This document shows, in pieces, positions 36,382-47,979 of a DNA stretch of 64,000 bases. The notes below the pieces were generated by a model, which did not search any database, was not told the DNA's origin, and saw nothing but the letters and a program-made list of their open reading frames with translations. Within the stretch, counting starts at the first letter, position 1. Each line of letters starts with the position of its first letter. The stretch is from Plecoglossus altivelis. Its lineage: Eukaryota > Chordata > Actinopteri > Osmeriformes > Plecoglossidae. The position numbers and the translations under genes are program-made. Where the stretch lies: the NCBI GenBank assembly GCA_036571765.1, contig BROE01000015.1, positions 4,630,977-4,694,976 on the forward strand, read 5' to 3'.

Positions 36382-36558
36382 TTAGATGCGGATCTTTCCA
36401 GAGATAATGTCATTATACAGAGCTGGAGTGAGGCATATGTAGTCTTTCTGCAAGAGGTCCAGGAAATACAGGGGCTCGTGGACTGCTTCGGGACTGAAGC
36501 CTTCCTGAACCAGCTTCCCCTTCTGCTGTTTGAATGTCTCTGTCACATCTATGGCCAT
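36382..36558 (-). CDS. slc27a6: slc27a6-like A exon 10 (terminal)
   Basis: 177 bp including the stop at 36382-36384. Starts MAIDVTETFKQQKGKLV, then EGFSPEAVHEPLYFLDLL and YNDIISGKIRI. Acceptor CCAAAG at 36559; the ten residues up to TFK match the human spacing after RIQ. TGTFK is TETFK here. The exon sits between two copies of a direct repeat of about 240 bp. Confidence 0.88.
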   Translation of the reverse strand: MAIDVTETFKQQKGKLVQEGFSPEAVHEPLYFLDLLQKDYICLTPALYNDIISGKIRI

Positions 36559-39500
36559 CTTTGGGTTGACATCAGGGAGAGGGATGTGATGGCGAAAAGA
36601 AAGAAATATGAGGAAGATAACCAAGTTACAACCATGACATTGTAATCATTACCATTATAATCTTATCATTTACTGGTTTTAACTGTACTGATACTGAAAA
36701 TAAGATAGGAGTGCTCAAAAGGACACCCTCAGTCAGAGCTCCATCTTCAATTACAGGATTACTACCTTAAAAGGTGAAAGTTGAAGATGAGAGCAGTAAG
36801 AAATTGACAAATATAGCACAACTTCCAACTTCTAGATCGGTCTTGAACAAAGTTTTTAAAAGACAGTGTCTGTAAAGACACTATAAATATTTCACCATCA
36901 TTTTCACATTGTACTTTGTCAAACAAATCAAACGTTTAATGCTAGATCTCATTGTCTCACCTGTATCCGTAGAAACCAGGGCCAGGAATAAGGAGGAAGA
37001 CTTTCAACCAAAAGGCTGTAGATTCTTTTACCATCCAGGTTCTGGTTTGGCTTTAAAACCAAAGCTGCCATTCCAGCTCTCCCCTCATATCCTGTGAAAC
37101 AGTGAAAGAAAAAGAAAAAAATGTATGTTGTGTTATCTTACATTCACATGGAGACACCAGGAATCTAAGTAACACCTTTTGTCTGAGCGACAGTAACTCA
37201 TGTAAGAACTGTAGAGAAGAAGAATTATTAAACAGTTTAGAATAATAAGTGAGTAATTGTATAATTGAATAATTATACAATTGTGAATAATTGTAAGTGG
37301 CCAAGAACACATGTAGATGGCTGACTCTGTTGGCCAAGGACTGACAACGTACACACTGGACCCATGCTTTTTTTAACATTTGAGTTTGTGTTTCATGGAC
37401 GCAATACGGAAATTTGTTTTATAAGAGGCGTCAGAATCCTCTGTCTTTTGCTTCTTTGCTTTATTTAAAACGGTTGTAACTATTCCCACCCTTTAAAGTT
37501 AGCATGTATGCAATGCATCATATTAAACTAGAAAACTAGTCACGTAAGTCATACATCAATACATATAATGTATGTATAATACAATGAATGCAAAGAAAAA
37601 CATGATCATGTCCTGAATGTTTTAACCTTCTTACCTGATAATAAGTTTTAGGATTGTAACATCCACAATGCTATTCACAGAGCATGCCACTTCTTGTGTG
37701 AACTTAACAGGGAAATAATAGCGTGCAATGTTGATTTCATCACTGCAGCTCTTTTGTTTTCGGTAAAACAGACACTGTTAAAACTAACCTGGCGTTACTC
37801 CCTGTTTATTGACCTGTTTCCTGTTAAATTTATTCATTTGGGGTTACAAACATTTCTTGATAGCTGTATTTGTAATTTATGGGAACATGGAATATAGATG
37901 AATACAAAATCTTAATAATGCTCTGCTATTCACAATGTAATTTTAATAAGTCGATTAATCAGATTATAAGTTATATCATAGGAACAAGGACCTGACCTGG
38001 CACATTGACACCATAGACATTGACCTCCTGTAGGAAATCCAGACTTCCTAGAATTTCTGAAACCTCTGTTGTGGCGACATTTTCTCCTTTCCATCTACAG
38101 CAAAGGGAAAATGGAGATTAACAACTTCAAAATAACAATAATTATGATGTAAGAGTTGAACTGGCTACACCAGATAATGCAACTGTAGGTCATCAAGCCT
38201 CCATGTTCTCTGTCAGCTTCAGGTAAATGTTCCCTTTAGTGTTTGTGTCTTTTTTGTACCCACAAAAAACACCAGTTCCAACTTTCCAACTGACAAAAAC
38301 AAAAGAAATGAGTGCTAGTTTACCCATTTCAGATTAGTTTCAAATTTAGGAAAGGTCAGCAAAAGATTTTGGGGAAAAATGTAGAAGTTTGAGCCACACT
38401 CGAGAGCATTTTTTAATATATATTATTATATTATAGATATTGTTTGGATATGTTGACATAAGTGAATAGAATACAAGCCTGTCCACAGAGAGTCAGTTCA
38501 CTCCCTACTAAGACCCATTGTACTGAAATTGGTTGCAGTTCCACCAGAGTTCCACTGGGGATAAATGAATGAATGAATGGGAGTCTACAGAGCTAGTCGG
38601 CTATATTTGTTTTAAAAAAATTGTTTGTTTTTTGTTTGTTTTTTACAAAAAAGTGACTTAGAAAAATTGAACACCCAGAATTGTGTATTTTCTTTGCATC
38701 CCCTTTTGAATACAACACTCAAATTATTTGGGAAAAAAAACCAAACAAAATTCTTAGAAAAGTGGATTTTGAACAGTATACTTTCATAGATCTCCATTTA
38801 TTGTCTTGTCAGCACCCCCATATGGAACCTACAGGGTAATTGCAAACACTTCAGAAGCCGGAAGTTTTCCGAGTCATTTTTCTTGACAATTTGATTCCAA
38901 AGAAAACATATGAAAAAGTAATCTCACACTAACCATCTCAATAATCACGTTCACTACTCTATCGTACAAAGTAGCGACCAGAACTTGACTGTACTGTGTA
39001 TCAACTGCTGTTATTGGTCAAGAAGTCAACAACTGGTAAATGAAGCCTAAATGAGCGTCAAATCAAGAGGACATGCCAGACACCTGTCAATCACAAATCC
39101 CCACTCTTGTACAGTAGCACCCCAGGTCTTATTGTTCAAAAGTCTGGCCTATGAGCTGGGGTAATTTAGTCCATACTAGCAGCAAATCAAGGGAGTGTGC
39201 CTCAAAACCTGTCACACACTATGAAGATGAATGGTAGCCATTGTGTTTGGGCTGGGAAAAATGAGACCATTTACATTTGAAAGAATCTGTTAGATTTTTA
39301 AACAAAATCTTTCTCAACTTTCTTGGAAAAGACAGGGAGGGTTTAGCTCTGTTCCCCATTTATACCAGCCACCCCTGAATAGATTTCTGGTAAATTGCCA
39401 GTCCTTCATAACAATAGATGTCACCTATAGTATACCCACTGACAGCTCAGTTGAAACACAATTCACTTCATGGGATTTCATATAGTTCAACTGCTAGTTT

Positions 39501-42500
39501 AATGGGACCATATACTGATTTTAATGGATATTTCACACTGTTCATTAAGGTCTCTGAATAAGGTATGTAGCATTGGTTGGGCCAAAAAAGGCCCAGGTGC
39601 TGTTCTATGTACCCTGTGAATTAGCCCTATAGTGAAATGAGAGGGTTTTTTTACCTTTTATGGAATGCTCATGAATATCTAGATGAGATGCGCGCTGATT
39701 AGTTTATAGGTTTTATAGGTTTACAGGTTTACAGTTTATAGGTTTACAACGAGCAAAGCTACAGAGCAATGACAACAGCACCTGTTAGCTGTAATACTAG
39801 TGTTATACTGACACTAGTGTCTTAGCCTAAGCATAACTTTGTATTAGCTTTGTTTTTAGCATGGTAAGCAGAAGAACAGTTATTAATTTGAAAATATAAA
39901 TATAAAATATATATTTTGTGGCGTGGCAATAGGTATAGACCATAGCCAAATAAGGTGGAGCCGCCCCTGTGATATTTGCTAGGAAAGAGGTGTGAATGGA
40001 CTTTGAGGTTCACCGCATGTCCATTTTTCTCACTGAACTGTCGTTATTCAACTATGACATGGTAAACTCTGTTTTGTATTCAGTTACCCCTTTAACGTTT
40101 TATTTTCCTCCTACTTATCCTACCAAGTACAAGCTCACTAACACAGCCCCTTTAGTGACTAATGTCTTTGTCTCGGTACTGTTACTACATGCCATAAAGC
40201 ATCATTGAGACAAAGAATCACGGTGGGAGCAAAAGACAGATCCACTTGTTGGGGGAGTTGTTTGTGGCGCAGCACGTACAGTTGACAGACAGGCATTCCT
40301 CTACAAATTCTTGTGGTCCTTAGGTCATTCGGAATTGTTTTATCAATGGACAGAAAACATGGGGGGGGAATACTCTTGGCTACAGTTTTGTGTCACCTAG
40401 CCAACTTGGATTATGCTCAAACTGAACAACCGCCAAAGGGCTCGGAAGGCAAGGAGTTGAGGAGGGGGAGAATGGATTGATTTTCAATTAAGATTTCCTC
40501 TTACTGGAAGGGTTGTGGGACTGCTAGCTACTGGCAATACTCGGCTAGTGGCATATGCATGACTACAATTGAAAATGCAATCAGTCACATGATTGAACAG
40601 TTGAATGGAGAGCAGCAAACAAATTAGGAGAAGGGACATGCAGTAAAATAACTTAGGCTGAAAAAGACATGAAAATAAAACTGAACCAAATAATAACTGT
40701 CTTCCTAAACTGGTTAAAGGATATAGAGGATTAGATATGGATGGATTTCTGCTTCTGGTTTAGTTAACTTTTCTCCGTTCTCTAGTTCAATTTTGGGTCC
40801 CCTTACAAATGCAACAAACACCTAAGCATCATTACACCAATGAAAATCTAGCTGTACAGTGAGGATATGCAGTATGTATATTGAGAATTGAGTTTACTTC
40901 AACTTATCTGTACAGCTTTACCGAAATGTGTCTCCAATACGATCACGGAAGTAAACAAAATCTCGGTGATCCTGGAGCATGAGGTCCCCAGTGTTAAAGT
41001 ACATGTCTCCCTTCCGGAACACATCTCTCAGGATCTTCTTCTCTGACTGCAACTCGTTCCCAGCGTAGCCCAGAAAGGGGTTCAAGGCTGACACAGGAGC
41101 AACAAGGATGCCTGTCTCCCCTGTAGATTGGCATACATAGGAAATCACATTAATAAGGCAAGGATATACAGTAGATGTAAATCTAAATAAATATGTGCAC
41201 ACACAAACAAAAGGCATTTGTCAAATAAATATTAGATGGATGCACAGGGTCATGCCAACACAGGCCTGACAAGGCACATGTTATTTACATTCAACTTATG
41301 TCCATCCAGAAACAGACTGTTCAACGATGATAATTACTTCCTGTCACCTTTGTTTGCTTTTGTACATCTTCCCGTGTCTGTTCTTGTCGGCTCAAATAGT
41401 TGTGGGTTAAACTTTAGGAGTTCAAAGGGCATATTCAGCTGCAAGACAAAGGGGCAAGCAAGATGGAGGATAAACAGTGTTGAAAACAACACAAGTCAGA
41501 GATTGTTGGTGACAGCCTGGCAACAGATAATAGTTGCTTTTAGGTATAAAACATTCAAACAAAAATAGTGGTTCGACACATTAAAATAATACAAGATGTG
41601 GTGTGACTCCGTAATCTTGAACATATATGTCTTATTAAATAAGAAAATTAATTACTCCCAATCTGACCTTGTTGAAATAGCTGGCTCGTCCAATGGGCCC
41701 AATTTCACTTGTATAGTTGACAAAGCCGATGCTGGCTTCTGTGAGACCATAGGCCTCTCGAATTTTGATTTTGCCAAAGCGTCTGGCAAACTCCTTCCAC
41801 ACATCTGGCCTGAGGCCACTCCCTGCTGCTAAACGCACAACATGGGTTCTCTCCTCGGGAACCTGCAGAAATATGTGAATGTTGAAAGCTACCTTAATTG
41901 TGTAAGTATCTGACTCATAAAAGCCATTCTTGAGTGTATTTTATATGTAAAATAGACCCAAGACGTTTTTACAACATATACAACCCAATGACTTACATTT
42001 CTGTCAGAGACTGTACCTAGTGTTGTAACACGTTTCTGTGTTACACGTTTTCTAGTGTTGTAACACGTTTCTGCCCATATCAAATAGCTTAGATGAAGAC
42101 ATTAGGAATTTAAATACACATCTGAAAGGAAATGTAAAGAGCTGAATTAGAATTATCAGGGTCATTTCTTACCACAGGCTGATTAACTAGGTAGCGACAA
42201 AGCTCCCCGATGTATTGAAAGACAGTGATGTTGTATTTTACACAATCCTTCCAAAAGTGACGGGCTGAAAACTTCTTTTTCAGTACACATGTGGCACCTG
42301 TGACCAAAAAACACAAAGCAAGAGACTAAAGCAGAACAACTTAATAATGGCTAAAGAATCTTTATTAAGAATACACATTGATCTTGGCGATATGGTTCTG
42401 ATCACACCAGCTCTCCGCCAGTAACCCAACAAGAGGTCTCAACATTGTGGCTGAGAGCTTGATACACATTCCCCCCGAAGTAGAGGGCACACAGAACTAA

Positions 42501-45500
42501 GGGTGGGGGCCAGGGAGGTCGAGGTAGGAAGAGAACCGCGCTTAAAATGCTGTTGCACTGAACAATGACAGAGTATGGGTGAGTTACCTGGTCTTCAGTA
42601 GACCTCCTTGGCTTAAAGTAGGAGTGTCAGGCAACGTAATGTCATATGACAGTGATGCTGAGTGACCAATGAACCAATTCTGCCTGATAATACATGCATC
42701 AGTCATAATACATAGTTAAAAGTGTTGAACGCCTAAAAATTATTCAGTGCATACTTAATATAAAACTTTGTCACAATGCTCCTGTACATTACTATATAAA
42801 TGACCGGTCTTAACTTCTAAACCAATTGTATGTTGCCTTGGAACAATTTGGGATGGCCATGGAAATGACATATGACAAAAGGGACATCCAGCGTCATTTT
42901 GGTTTCCGTGCTACTACAGCCAAATCTTCAAAATACCAATAAGGGCAAGTCCCCTTCCTGGAAATGCATGATCTTTGTTAGGTTCCTTTGCGTCAGTGTC
43001 TTTATTACTGGCACTAAAATATTCTGTGGGAAACACATTCAAGTAGCAAGAGGGAAAAATAGCTTGTGTCAAAGAAAGTTCAAGAGCTACACTAGAGACA
43101 TCTAAAACAGTAGCTCCTGATTTGTGCTTTCGGCATTGACTTCCTCTGAGAATTTGGCTCTGAGTTTAGCTACACAAAGTAAAACTATTCTATACCAACT
43201 ATTACTTTGTGTAAGACCTGGCAAGGGTTGGCATGCAACACAATTATCCATAGAAATTTGTGTTGCAAGTTTTTGGGACTGAGCGCACAGTAGTGTGTGT
43301 AGCCACTTTCTTTTGAGCCAGAAACCATCAACTTTTTTTTTTTTTTTTTTACAGCTTGTTGTTTCAGAAAGTTGGGAGGACAAACTCACTTAAAATATAA
43401 GGACATGGACATCATAGTTACTGGATACCTGAACTAGTCATCAGCTTTTTCTGTACATTGTGAGCTTGCAGTGGGAAAGGAAACAATGGCCATGTGTGAT
43501 ACATGCTATAGTTGCTGGGCCACATTCAACTTGAGGGCAACTAAGTAAAATAATGTTTTTGCTGTAAACAACAAGAAATATTCTCTCCCACAAATACAAA
43601 CAGTGTTGTCCACAGCTGAGTTCATTGGCAAAGTAAAATGTATATGATCTATCTATGGAACAATAACTATTTTCACTTTACTGATCCAACATGTATGCAC
43701 ACGCTGTAGGAGTGTATATTAAATGTGTGAGATCATAAACATTTGCAATCAATTAAACAGTTGATCTAACCAAGTTCGATGCATCCACCAATCCCCAGCA
43801 ATGATGCAGTCATGTGGTAGAGAGGCAGAGGAATGTAGATCTTGTCATTCGACCTGGCTCCGCACAGTCGAAGAAATGACATGCACATAACGGCTTTGAG
43901 ATGTCCCACTCGGGCTGCCTTAGGAAGTCCTGGAAAAGATAACAGGACTGGGCACTGAAAATAATGGGCAACATTCTTTTTTATCAATAAAATAACAACT
44001 TTAATTATTTCCGGATATTGAATGTACACATGTACAATACTCTCTGCACATGCACATCGGTAAGTATTCGTACAGTTTGCATAGTTTGTATCCTGTTTAG
44101 TTTATGTATAGGAAAATTGTTATATTTATTTTAAATTGATTGTTGTTTGCTTATACTGTTGTATGTCTCTACTTCTGTAGCACCGTGGCTCTGTGAGGCA
44201 CGACATTTCGTTCCACTGTATGCACCCGCATGTAGCGGAATGACAATAAAGCACAACTTGAACTTGAACCCATTTTTTTAGGTAGATCCAAATATGACTA
44301 AAACATGTTTGTTTTATCACACTTTCATAGCACATATAAATAACAACATATCGATTACTTGCAAAAGGTACCGATGCTGGAAAACCGGATAGTAAAAAAA
44401 AAAAAATCAAATATGACCAGTGAATTTGTTGTTTGAGGCTGGGATGTCTCCTACAAATGTCCTGGAAAACATCTGCCAGTCAAGTGCTCACCAAGGTATA
44501 TTTATCCCTAAAACTACAAAATAACCTCAGTGTTCAGACAATTCTTGGATGTGGCCTGACTTACAGGGTGTGGGTTTTACTACTTTCCAGAGTAATGGTA
44601 GAGTGGCCGCCATTTATGTACATTTAGCATAGATTCAGCAGTCCTTAAAGTTAAAAAAAGAAAGAATTTGCTTGATATTAATCTGAAACACATTTCCCCA
44701 CTAAACAAAGAAGTGCTGCAAAATACAGCTTTCGCTGGGACCCTTGTTGGCTGGGGAAACACCTCAAGCAACTTATATTGGTGTTGAACAGTGTTTAAAG
44801 TGGTTAGCGTAGTGCCAGTTTAAAATAAATTGGTAAAATCAAATCAGCCTGCCTGCCTGCCTTAACACTGGCAGTTTGATCATGCTAGCAATTAAATGGT
44901 TTATGCTACAATGAGTACACGTGATGAACATCTTAAGAAGTATCTATAAAAGAATTTCACGTTAGTCTCTGCCTTTATATCTCAGCCAATGATCATCAAT
45001 CATCCCAGTCGATCATGCATTTTAATTTGGGGATTTTACAGCTCTTTACCTCAATTATGCATGTAAAAATATTTGCAACAATATTCAAATGCAATACCTG
45101 TTGTTCCTGAGGTAAAGATAAACAAGAAGTTGGACATGAGGTCAACCTTAGAACAGTTGGGTAAAGGGTCGGACAAGGCGTCCTCCACCTTGTCCAGTAA
45201 TGTGTTGACCGACGGGTGAGGTGAGATGGCATCAGACACCCATACCGTGATATCATTTTCCTCAAGGGTGGGCAAAAGGTTGTCAAGAGAACTGACCAAA
45301 TCTGAGAGAAAGGAGTAACAGGTAATTAAAAAGTTATATTGGGGCTTAGCATCATACTTTACTATTGGGTACATAAGCCTAATACACCCTTCAATGCATA
45401 CATTTAACTTTAGTGTTTAAATGAACTTTGGTCGTTTATGAAAATAAAAAAAGGATCTTATCTTGAAGATTACATGATAATCATAGTATGTGCTTTGTCA

Positions 45501-46365
45501 AACAAGCTCTCCCCCCATATTTTTGTTATTAAAATAGAACTGCAGAACAACTCCTATCATGTGATAGCATGTCAATAGAATACTTCATCCCAAATAACCT
45601 GCAGTCTAAGAACCTAACATAAACAATAAAAGCAGATCTAGGTGCTCTAGATCTGGAGATCAAGTCATCTACTCAGAATACGAAAAAAACAAGGGGAATT
45701 GTGAGTCTGTTATTAAGTTATGCTACGTTAACCTGATTCGGTATGTCCTTGAGTGATAAGAGATTTAAAACTGGTTGAAAAAGCAAAATGAGAACATGTA
45801 AATACAGATCTACCTGAATAAGCTACCAAACCTTTCTTAATGACAGCACTGACAAATGTGCATGTGCAATACCTTTGCCGACGACGAGTGATTTCGCTCC
45901 ACAGCTTTGAATGCAGTGGAAAAGTGATTTTGACTTGATGTTGAAGTTGAGAAACGCAACCTGGCAGCCCAGTTTGGATAGTCCGAACCACACACAGACA
46001 AAATCTGGCTCGTTGCCCATCAAAAGTGCAACGACATCGCCTTGCTTCAAATGACCCCCAGTCTTCAAAATTTTTGCAATTTGGTTACTTCTTTTATCAA
46101 CATCCTGGTACGTGAGAGTCTGATTTTCGAATATTATGAAAGGCTTATCAGGAGTCTTCTTTGCCTGATTGAGAAAGCAGTCGACGTAAGTAATTACCCC
46201 TCTTTGCATGCGAGACATCAACGCCTTTCCGACCTTCCGAAGTTTCAGGTAATAAATCAAATCCTCCCAAAACAATGGGTAAAACATCCTTTGGTATATC
46301 AGAAGGGAGAATAGTCCTGCACCAAATGTACTTAATATCCATGTTATCATCTTTTGGCAACGCAA
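36382..46365 (-). CDS. slc27a6: slc27a6-like fatty-acid transport protein / very-long-chain acyl-CoA synthetase, copy A (complete, 10 exons)
   Basis: Membrane-bound enzyme that activates long-chain fatty acids with ATP and CoA, so trapping them in the cell. Ten exons join in frame to 1872 bases (623 residues plus stop), close to the family's 619-620. N-terminal hydrophobic segment (ITWILSTFGAGLFSLLIYQ). AMP-binding signature FTSGTTGLPKAA near residues 226-237, split by an intron. FATP motif TGDL at 466-469 and DRIGDTFRWKGENVATTEV from 482. C-terminus EPLYFLDLLQKDY...YNDII resembles human SLC27A6. Two ATGs are possible, 46365 (MRCQKM) and 46350; the latter aligns better with copy B. Odd points: exon 6 is strongly diverged, PRFLRIQ reads PWFLRIQ, and the C-terminal TGTFK reads TETFK. 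Still, no stop or frameshift is present. SLC27A2 is the alternative family member; the SLC27A6 choice rests on the C-terminus and the FBN2 neighbour. Confidence 0.9.
36606..36848 (+). repeat. direct repeat, right copy (in last intron of slc27a6-like A)
   Basis: Partner of 36052-36294, differing at scattered bases (for example GATGACAGC against GATGAGAGC). It sits just upstream of the last exon's acceptor in transcript order, so the pair brackets exon 10. Confidence 0.93.
36961..37091 (-). CDS. slc27a6: slc27a6-like A exon 9
   Basis: 131 bp. Encodes GYEGRAGMAALVLKPNQNL and ESLPPYSWPWFLRIQ. The family has P-R-F-L-R-I-Q; here Arg is replaced by Trp (TGG). Acceptor CACAG, donor GTGAGA, phase 0 end. 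Confidence 0.9.
37255..37282. repeat. perfect 12-bp inverted repeat
   Basis: AATTGTATAATT, spacer GAAT, then AATTATACAATT. AT-rich hairpin in slc27a6-like A intron 8. No function is implied. Confidence 0.9.
37997..38094 (-). CDS. slc27a6: slc27a6-like A exon 8
   Basis: 98 bp. Encodes WKGENVATTEVSEILGSL then DFLQEVNVYGVNVP. Acceptor TGTAG, donor GTCAGG. It shows no open frame of 60 codons and was found by matching the copy B exon of identical length. Confidence 0.92.
40922..41120 (-). CDS. slc27a6: slc27a6-like A exon 7
   Basis: 199 bp. Encodes GETGILVAPVSALNPFLGYA, KKILRDVFRKGDMYFNTGDL and DFVYFRDRIGDTFR, the second FATP signature. Acceptor TACAG, donor GTAAAG, phase 2 end. Confidence 0.94.
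41348..41438 (-). CDS. slc27a6: slc27a6-like A exon 6 (diverged)
   Basis: 91 bp, the same length as exon 6 of copy B, acceptor TTGCAG, donor GTGACA. Encodes LNMPFELLKFNPQLFEP then TRTDTGRCTKANKG. The copy B exon reads LIFKYDLVKYDIIRDEP then VRDKQGFCQHVKKG, so only scattered residues (EP, R, D, G, C, KG) are shared. The open frame and exact length support a real exon. Confidence 0.8.
41668..41862 (-). CDS. slc27a6: slc27a6-like A exon 5
   Basis: 195 bp, phase 0 on both sides. Encodes VRLAAGSGLRPDVWKEF and IREAYGLTEASIGFVNY, the region of the YGxTE motif. Acceptor TGCAG; donor AAG/GTCAGA is weak. Confidence 0.92.
42173..42297 (-). CDS. slc27a6: slc27a6-like A exon 4
   Basis: 125 bp. Encodes ATCVLKKKFSARHFWKDC and VFQYIGELCRYLVNQPV, very close to copy B and to human SLC27A6. 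Acceptor CACAG, donor GTAAGA; ends in phase 0. Confidence 0.94.
43330..43350. repeat. poly-T run
   Basis: About 20 T bases in slc27a6-like A intron 3. It may be the tail of a minus-strand retroposon, but no body is recognisable. Confidence 0.85.
43771..43929 (-). CDS. slc27a6: slc27a6-like A exon 3
   Basis: 159 bp. Starts LPKAARVGHLKAV, completing the AMP signature, and includes IYIPLPLYHMTASLLGIGG. Acceptor TCCAG, donor GTTAGA. Same length as exon 3 of copy B. Confidence 0.93.
44150..44270 (+). mobile_element. LINE 3'-tail-like repeat
   Basis: Includes ACGACATTTCGTTCCACTGT and ends GACAATAAAGCACAACTTGA followed by an ACTTGA repeat. This is a common teleost dispersed tail with short terminal tandem repeats. 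Inside slc27a6-like A intron 2. Confidence 0.5.
45098..45301 (-). CDS. slc27a6: slc27a6-like A exon 2
   Basis: 204 bp. Encodes DLVSSLDNLLPTLEEN, NTLLDKVEDALSDPLP and ends FLFIFTSGTTG, the first half of the AMP-binding signature. Acceptor CTCAG, donor GTATTG. Confidence 0.93.
45873..46365 (-). CDS. slc27a6: slc27a6-like A exon 1
   Basis: 493 bp, phase 1 end. Hydrophobic N-terminus, then KPFIIFENQTLTYQDVDKRS, VALLMGNEPDFVCVWFG and LGCQVAFLNFNIKSKSL, all family landmarks. Donor GTATTG after GTC GGC AAA G. The upstream minus-strand sequence shows no clear TATA box. Confidence 0.92.
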
Positions 46366-47565
46366 AAGGGCGTGACTTTGCTCTGCTCTGCTCTGGTGCG
46401 CTCTGTAAAGAATGTGAGCTTGTGAACTTTCAGAGATCTTTACCCTAAAGATTTAAATCCTTCCTGTGGACGTTCTAACGCGCATGTCCAAGGAGCAAAA
46501 TATTATGCCAACATATTGAGCAATTTTACGGCAAGCAGGATAACAGCTAGGCCATCAGTTGTCCATTAAATCGCATTGGATTGTTACGATGTAGATACAA
46601 AAGATCGATCCTCCTGACAATAATACAAATGTACAAATAACTAGTTTATACCTGCTTGGTAAACTTTGGTTGAAATCTATTGTCTTTGCATGTTTAGACG
46701 TGTTTAAATGTTGCCATATTTAAGGTGTACCGCATGTCAAATGCTAAAGCGGCAATACATCTATATTGACACTCAACATACTCAAAGTATGGCACGGGTC
46801 ACATCACCAAGATTAAACATGTATACTATTCTTGGTAAATGAGCGTATTTTTAATACTTTATGTTTTCCAGATCTTACTGAAACTTGATCAATGTTGAAC
46901 ACAAGGGGGCAGTAAATGATTAGAATATTTAGAAAACTGTCCAGGCCTGCATACGTGAGAATGTAGGTAAAACACTGATCCATCACTTAAACTACACTAC
47001 ACTACTCTATATTAATTCTTATCGTATCTCTATAATTTAAGGGATGGAACCAGTATGTAATTGGCTCAACATATACATTGATATTGAGAGCGAGTTTATT
47101 TAATAAAGGTTATTATCTGTATTTTCACAAATGTTTATTAATAATTATTATTTTAAAACCCTCAAAAATCTGTCTGTTTTTGCACTACATACACAATGCC
47201 GGTGTCAACATTTTCGCCTTGGTTTAGTTTGCTTTGCTTATATCTAGACGAACGTTCTGTTTTTGCTAATGCCATTAATGGTGACTAACTCGCTAGCCTT
47301 GGGTACATGGCCATGCGCCATTACCTACAGTAGGACATTAGTGTAGTACCTTGTAATCTTCTGGTAGATAGCTGGAAACCTAAAATGGCAATACACCTGC
47401 AGAAACACCTCTGCAGAGACCTCCTAAATATATATATTTTTTATTATACAGTACAGTATCATAAACCTCTAAGACACATAATAATAACCTTATAGACCTA
47501 TGCAAACTTAAGGACAAGACTAGACCCTGGCACCCCTACAAAATGGCAGGGTTAAATGTGGATGG

Positions 47566-47789
47566 GGGCAGGCCTGGACTGGTAATCTGGCACACTGGGC
47601 AAATGCCTGGTGTGCCGAAGCACTTGCGGCCAACATGATTCAGGTCTCCTCCTTATGTGCACTTAAAATTGTCTAAATTGTCCAACAACCTGCCTATAAA
47701 GCAGAGACGGTAGCCCATCAGTTCATTTTCCATACTGATACTGGGCTGGCCAAGCAAAAATGTCAGGGCCATTTTTTGCCCAATCCAGT
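47566..47789. mobile_element. MITE-like dispersed element, copy 1
   Basis: Begins CAGGCCTGGACTGGTAATCT; its inner part GCAGAGACGGTAGCCCATCA and the AAGCAAAAATGTCAGGGCC stretch recur at 59110-59206. The reverse complement of the right end of the second copy (CAGGGCTGGACTGG) matches the left end here, so the family has terminal inverted repeats of about 20 bases. Confidence 0.6.
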
Positions 47790-47979
47790 GGATGGATGGG
47801 GACATGGATATGGATCTCTATTGAAATATTTAAAACTTTAGAAATCACTGGACAGCTATACCGCTTACTGATCGTATGGAGGCTTTACAGCTACTGAAGC
47901 ACTTATTTTCACACGCATACAGGTTGTGAATTCGTGTTGGACATAGTTGGACATTGTTTTACACATGGTGTTGTGAATT

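Larger units (their letters stand above)
37092..45872 (-). other. slc27a6-like A introns 1 to 8
   Basis: Apart from the exons listed, this holds a 12-bp inverted repeat at 37255, short ATAGGTTT-type tandem units at 39703-39748, a poly-T at 43330 and the LINE-tail repeat at 44150. The largest intron (38095-40921) has no recognised element. Confidence 0.75.

Noticed and set aside
36382..36624. ATG upstream of 36558 as start of a separate small gene
   Set aside because: The frame from 36558 to 36384 is the terminal exon of slc27a6-like A; the upstream part is intron.
47934..47979. ATG at 47934 as start of the 462-codon reverse-transcriptase ORF
   Set aside because: The first 15 or so codons are flanking minisatellite-like DNA; the element is 5' truncated and this is not a genuine start.
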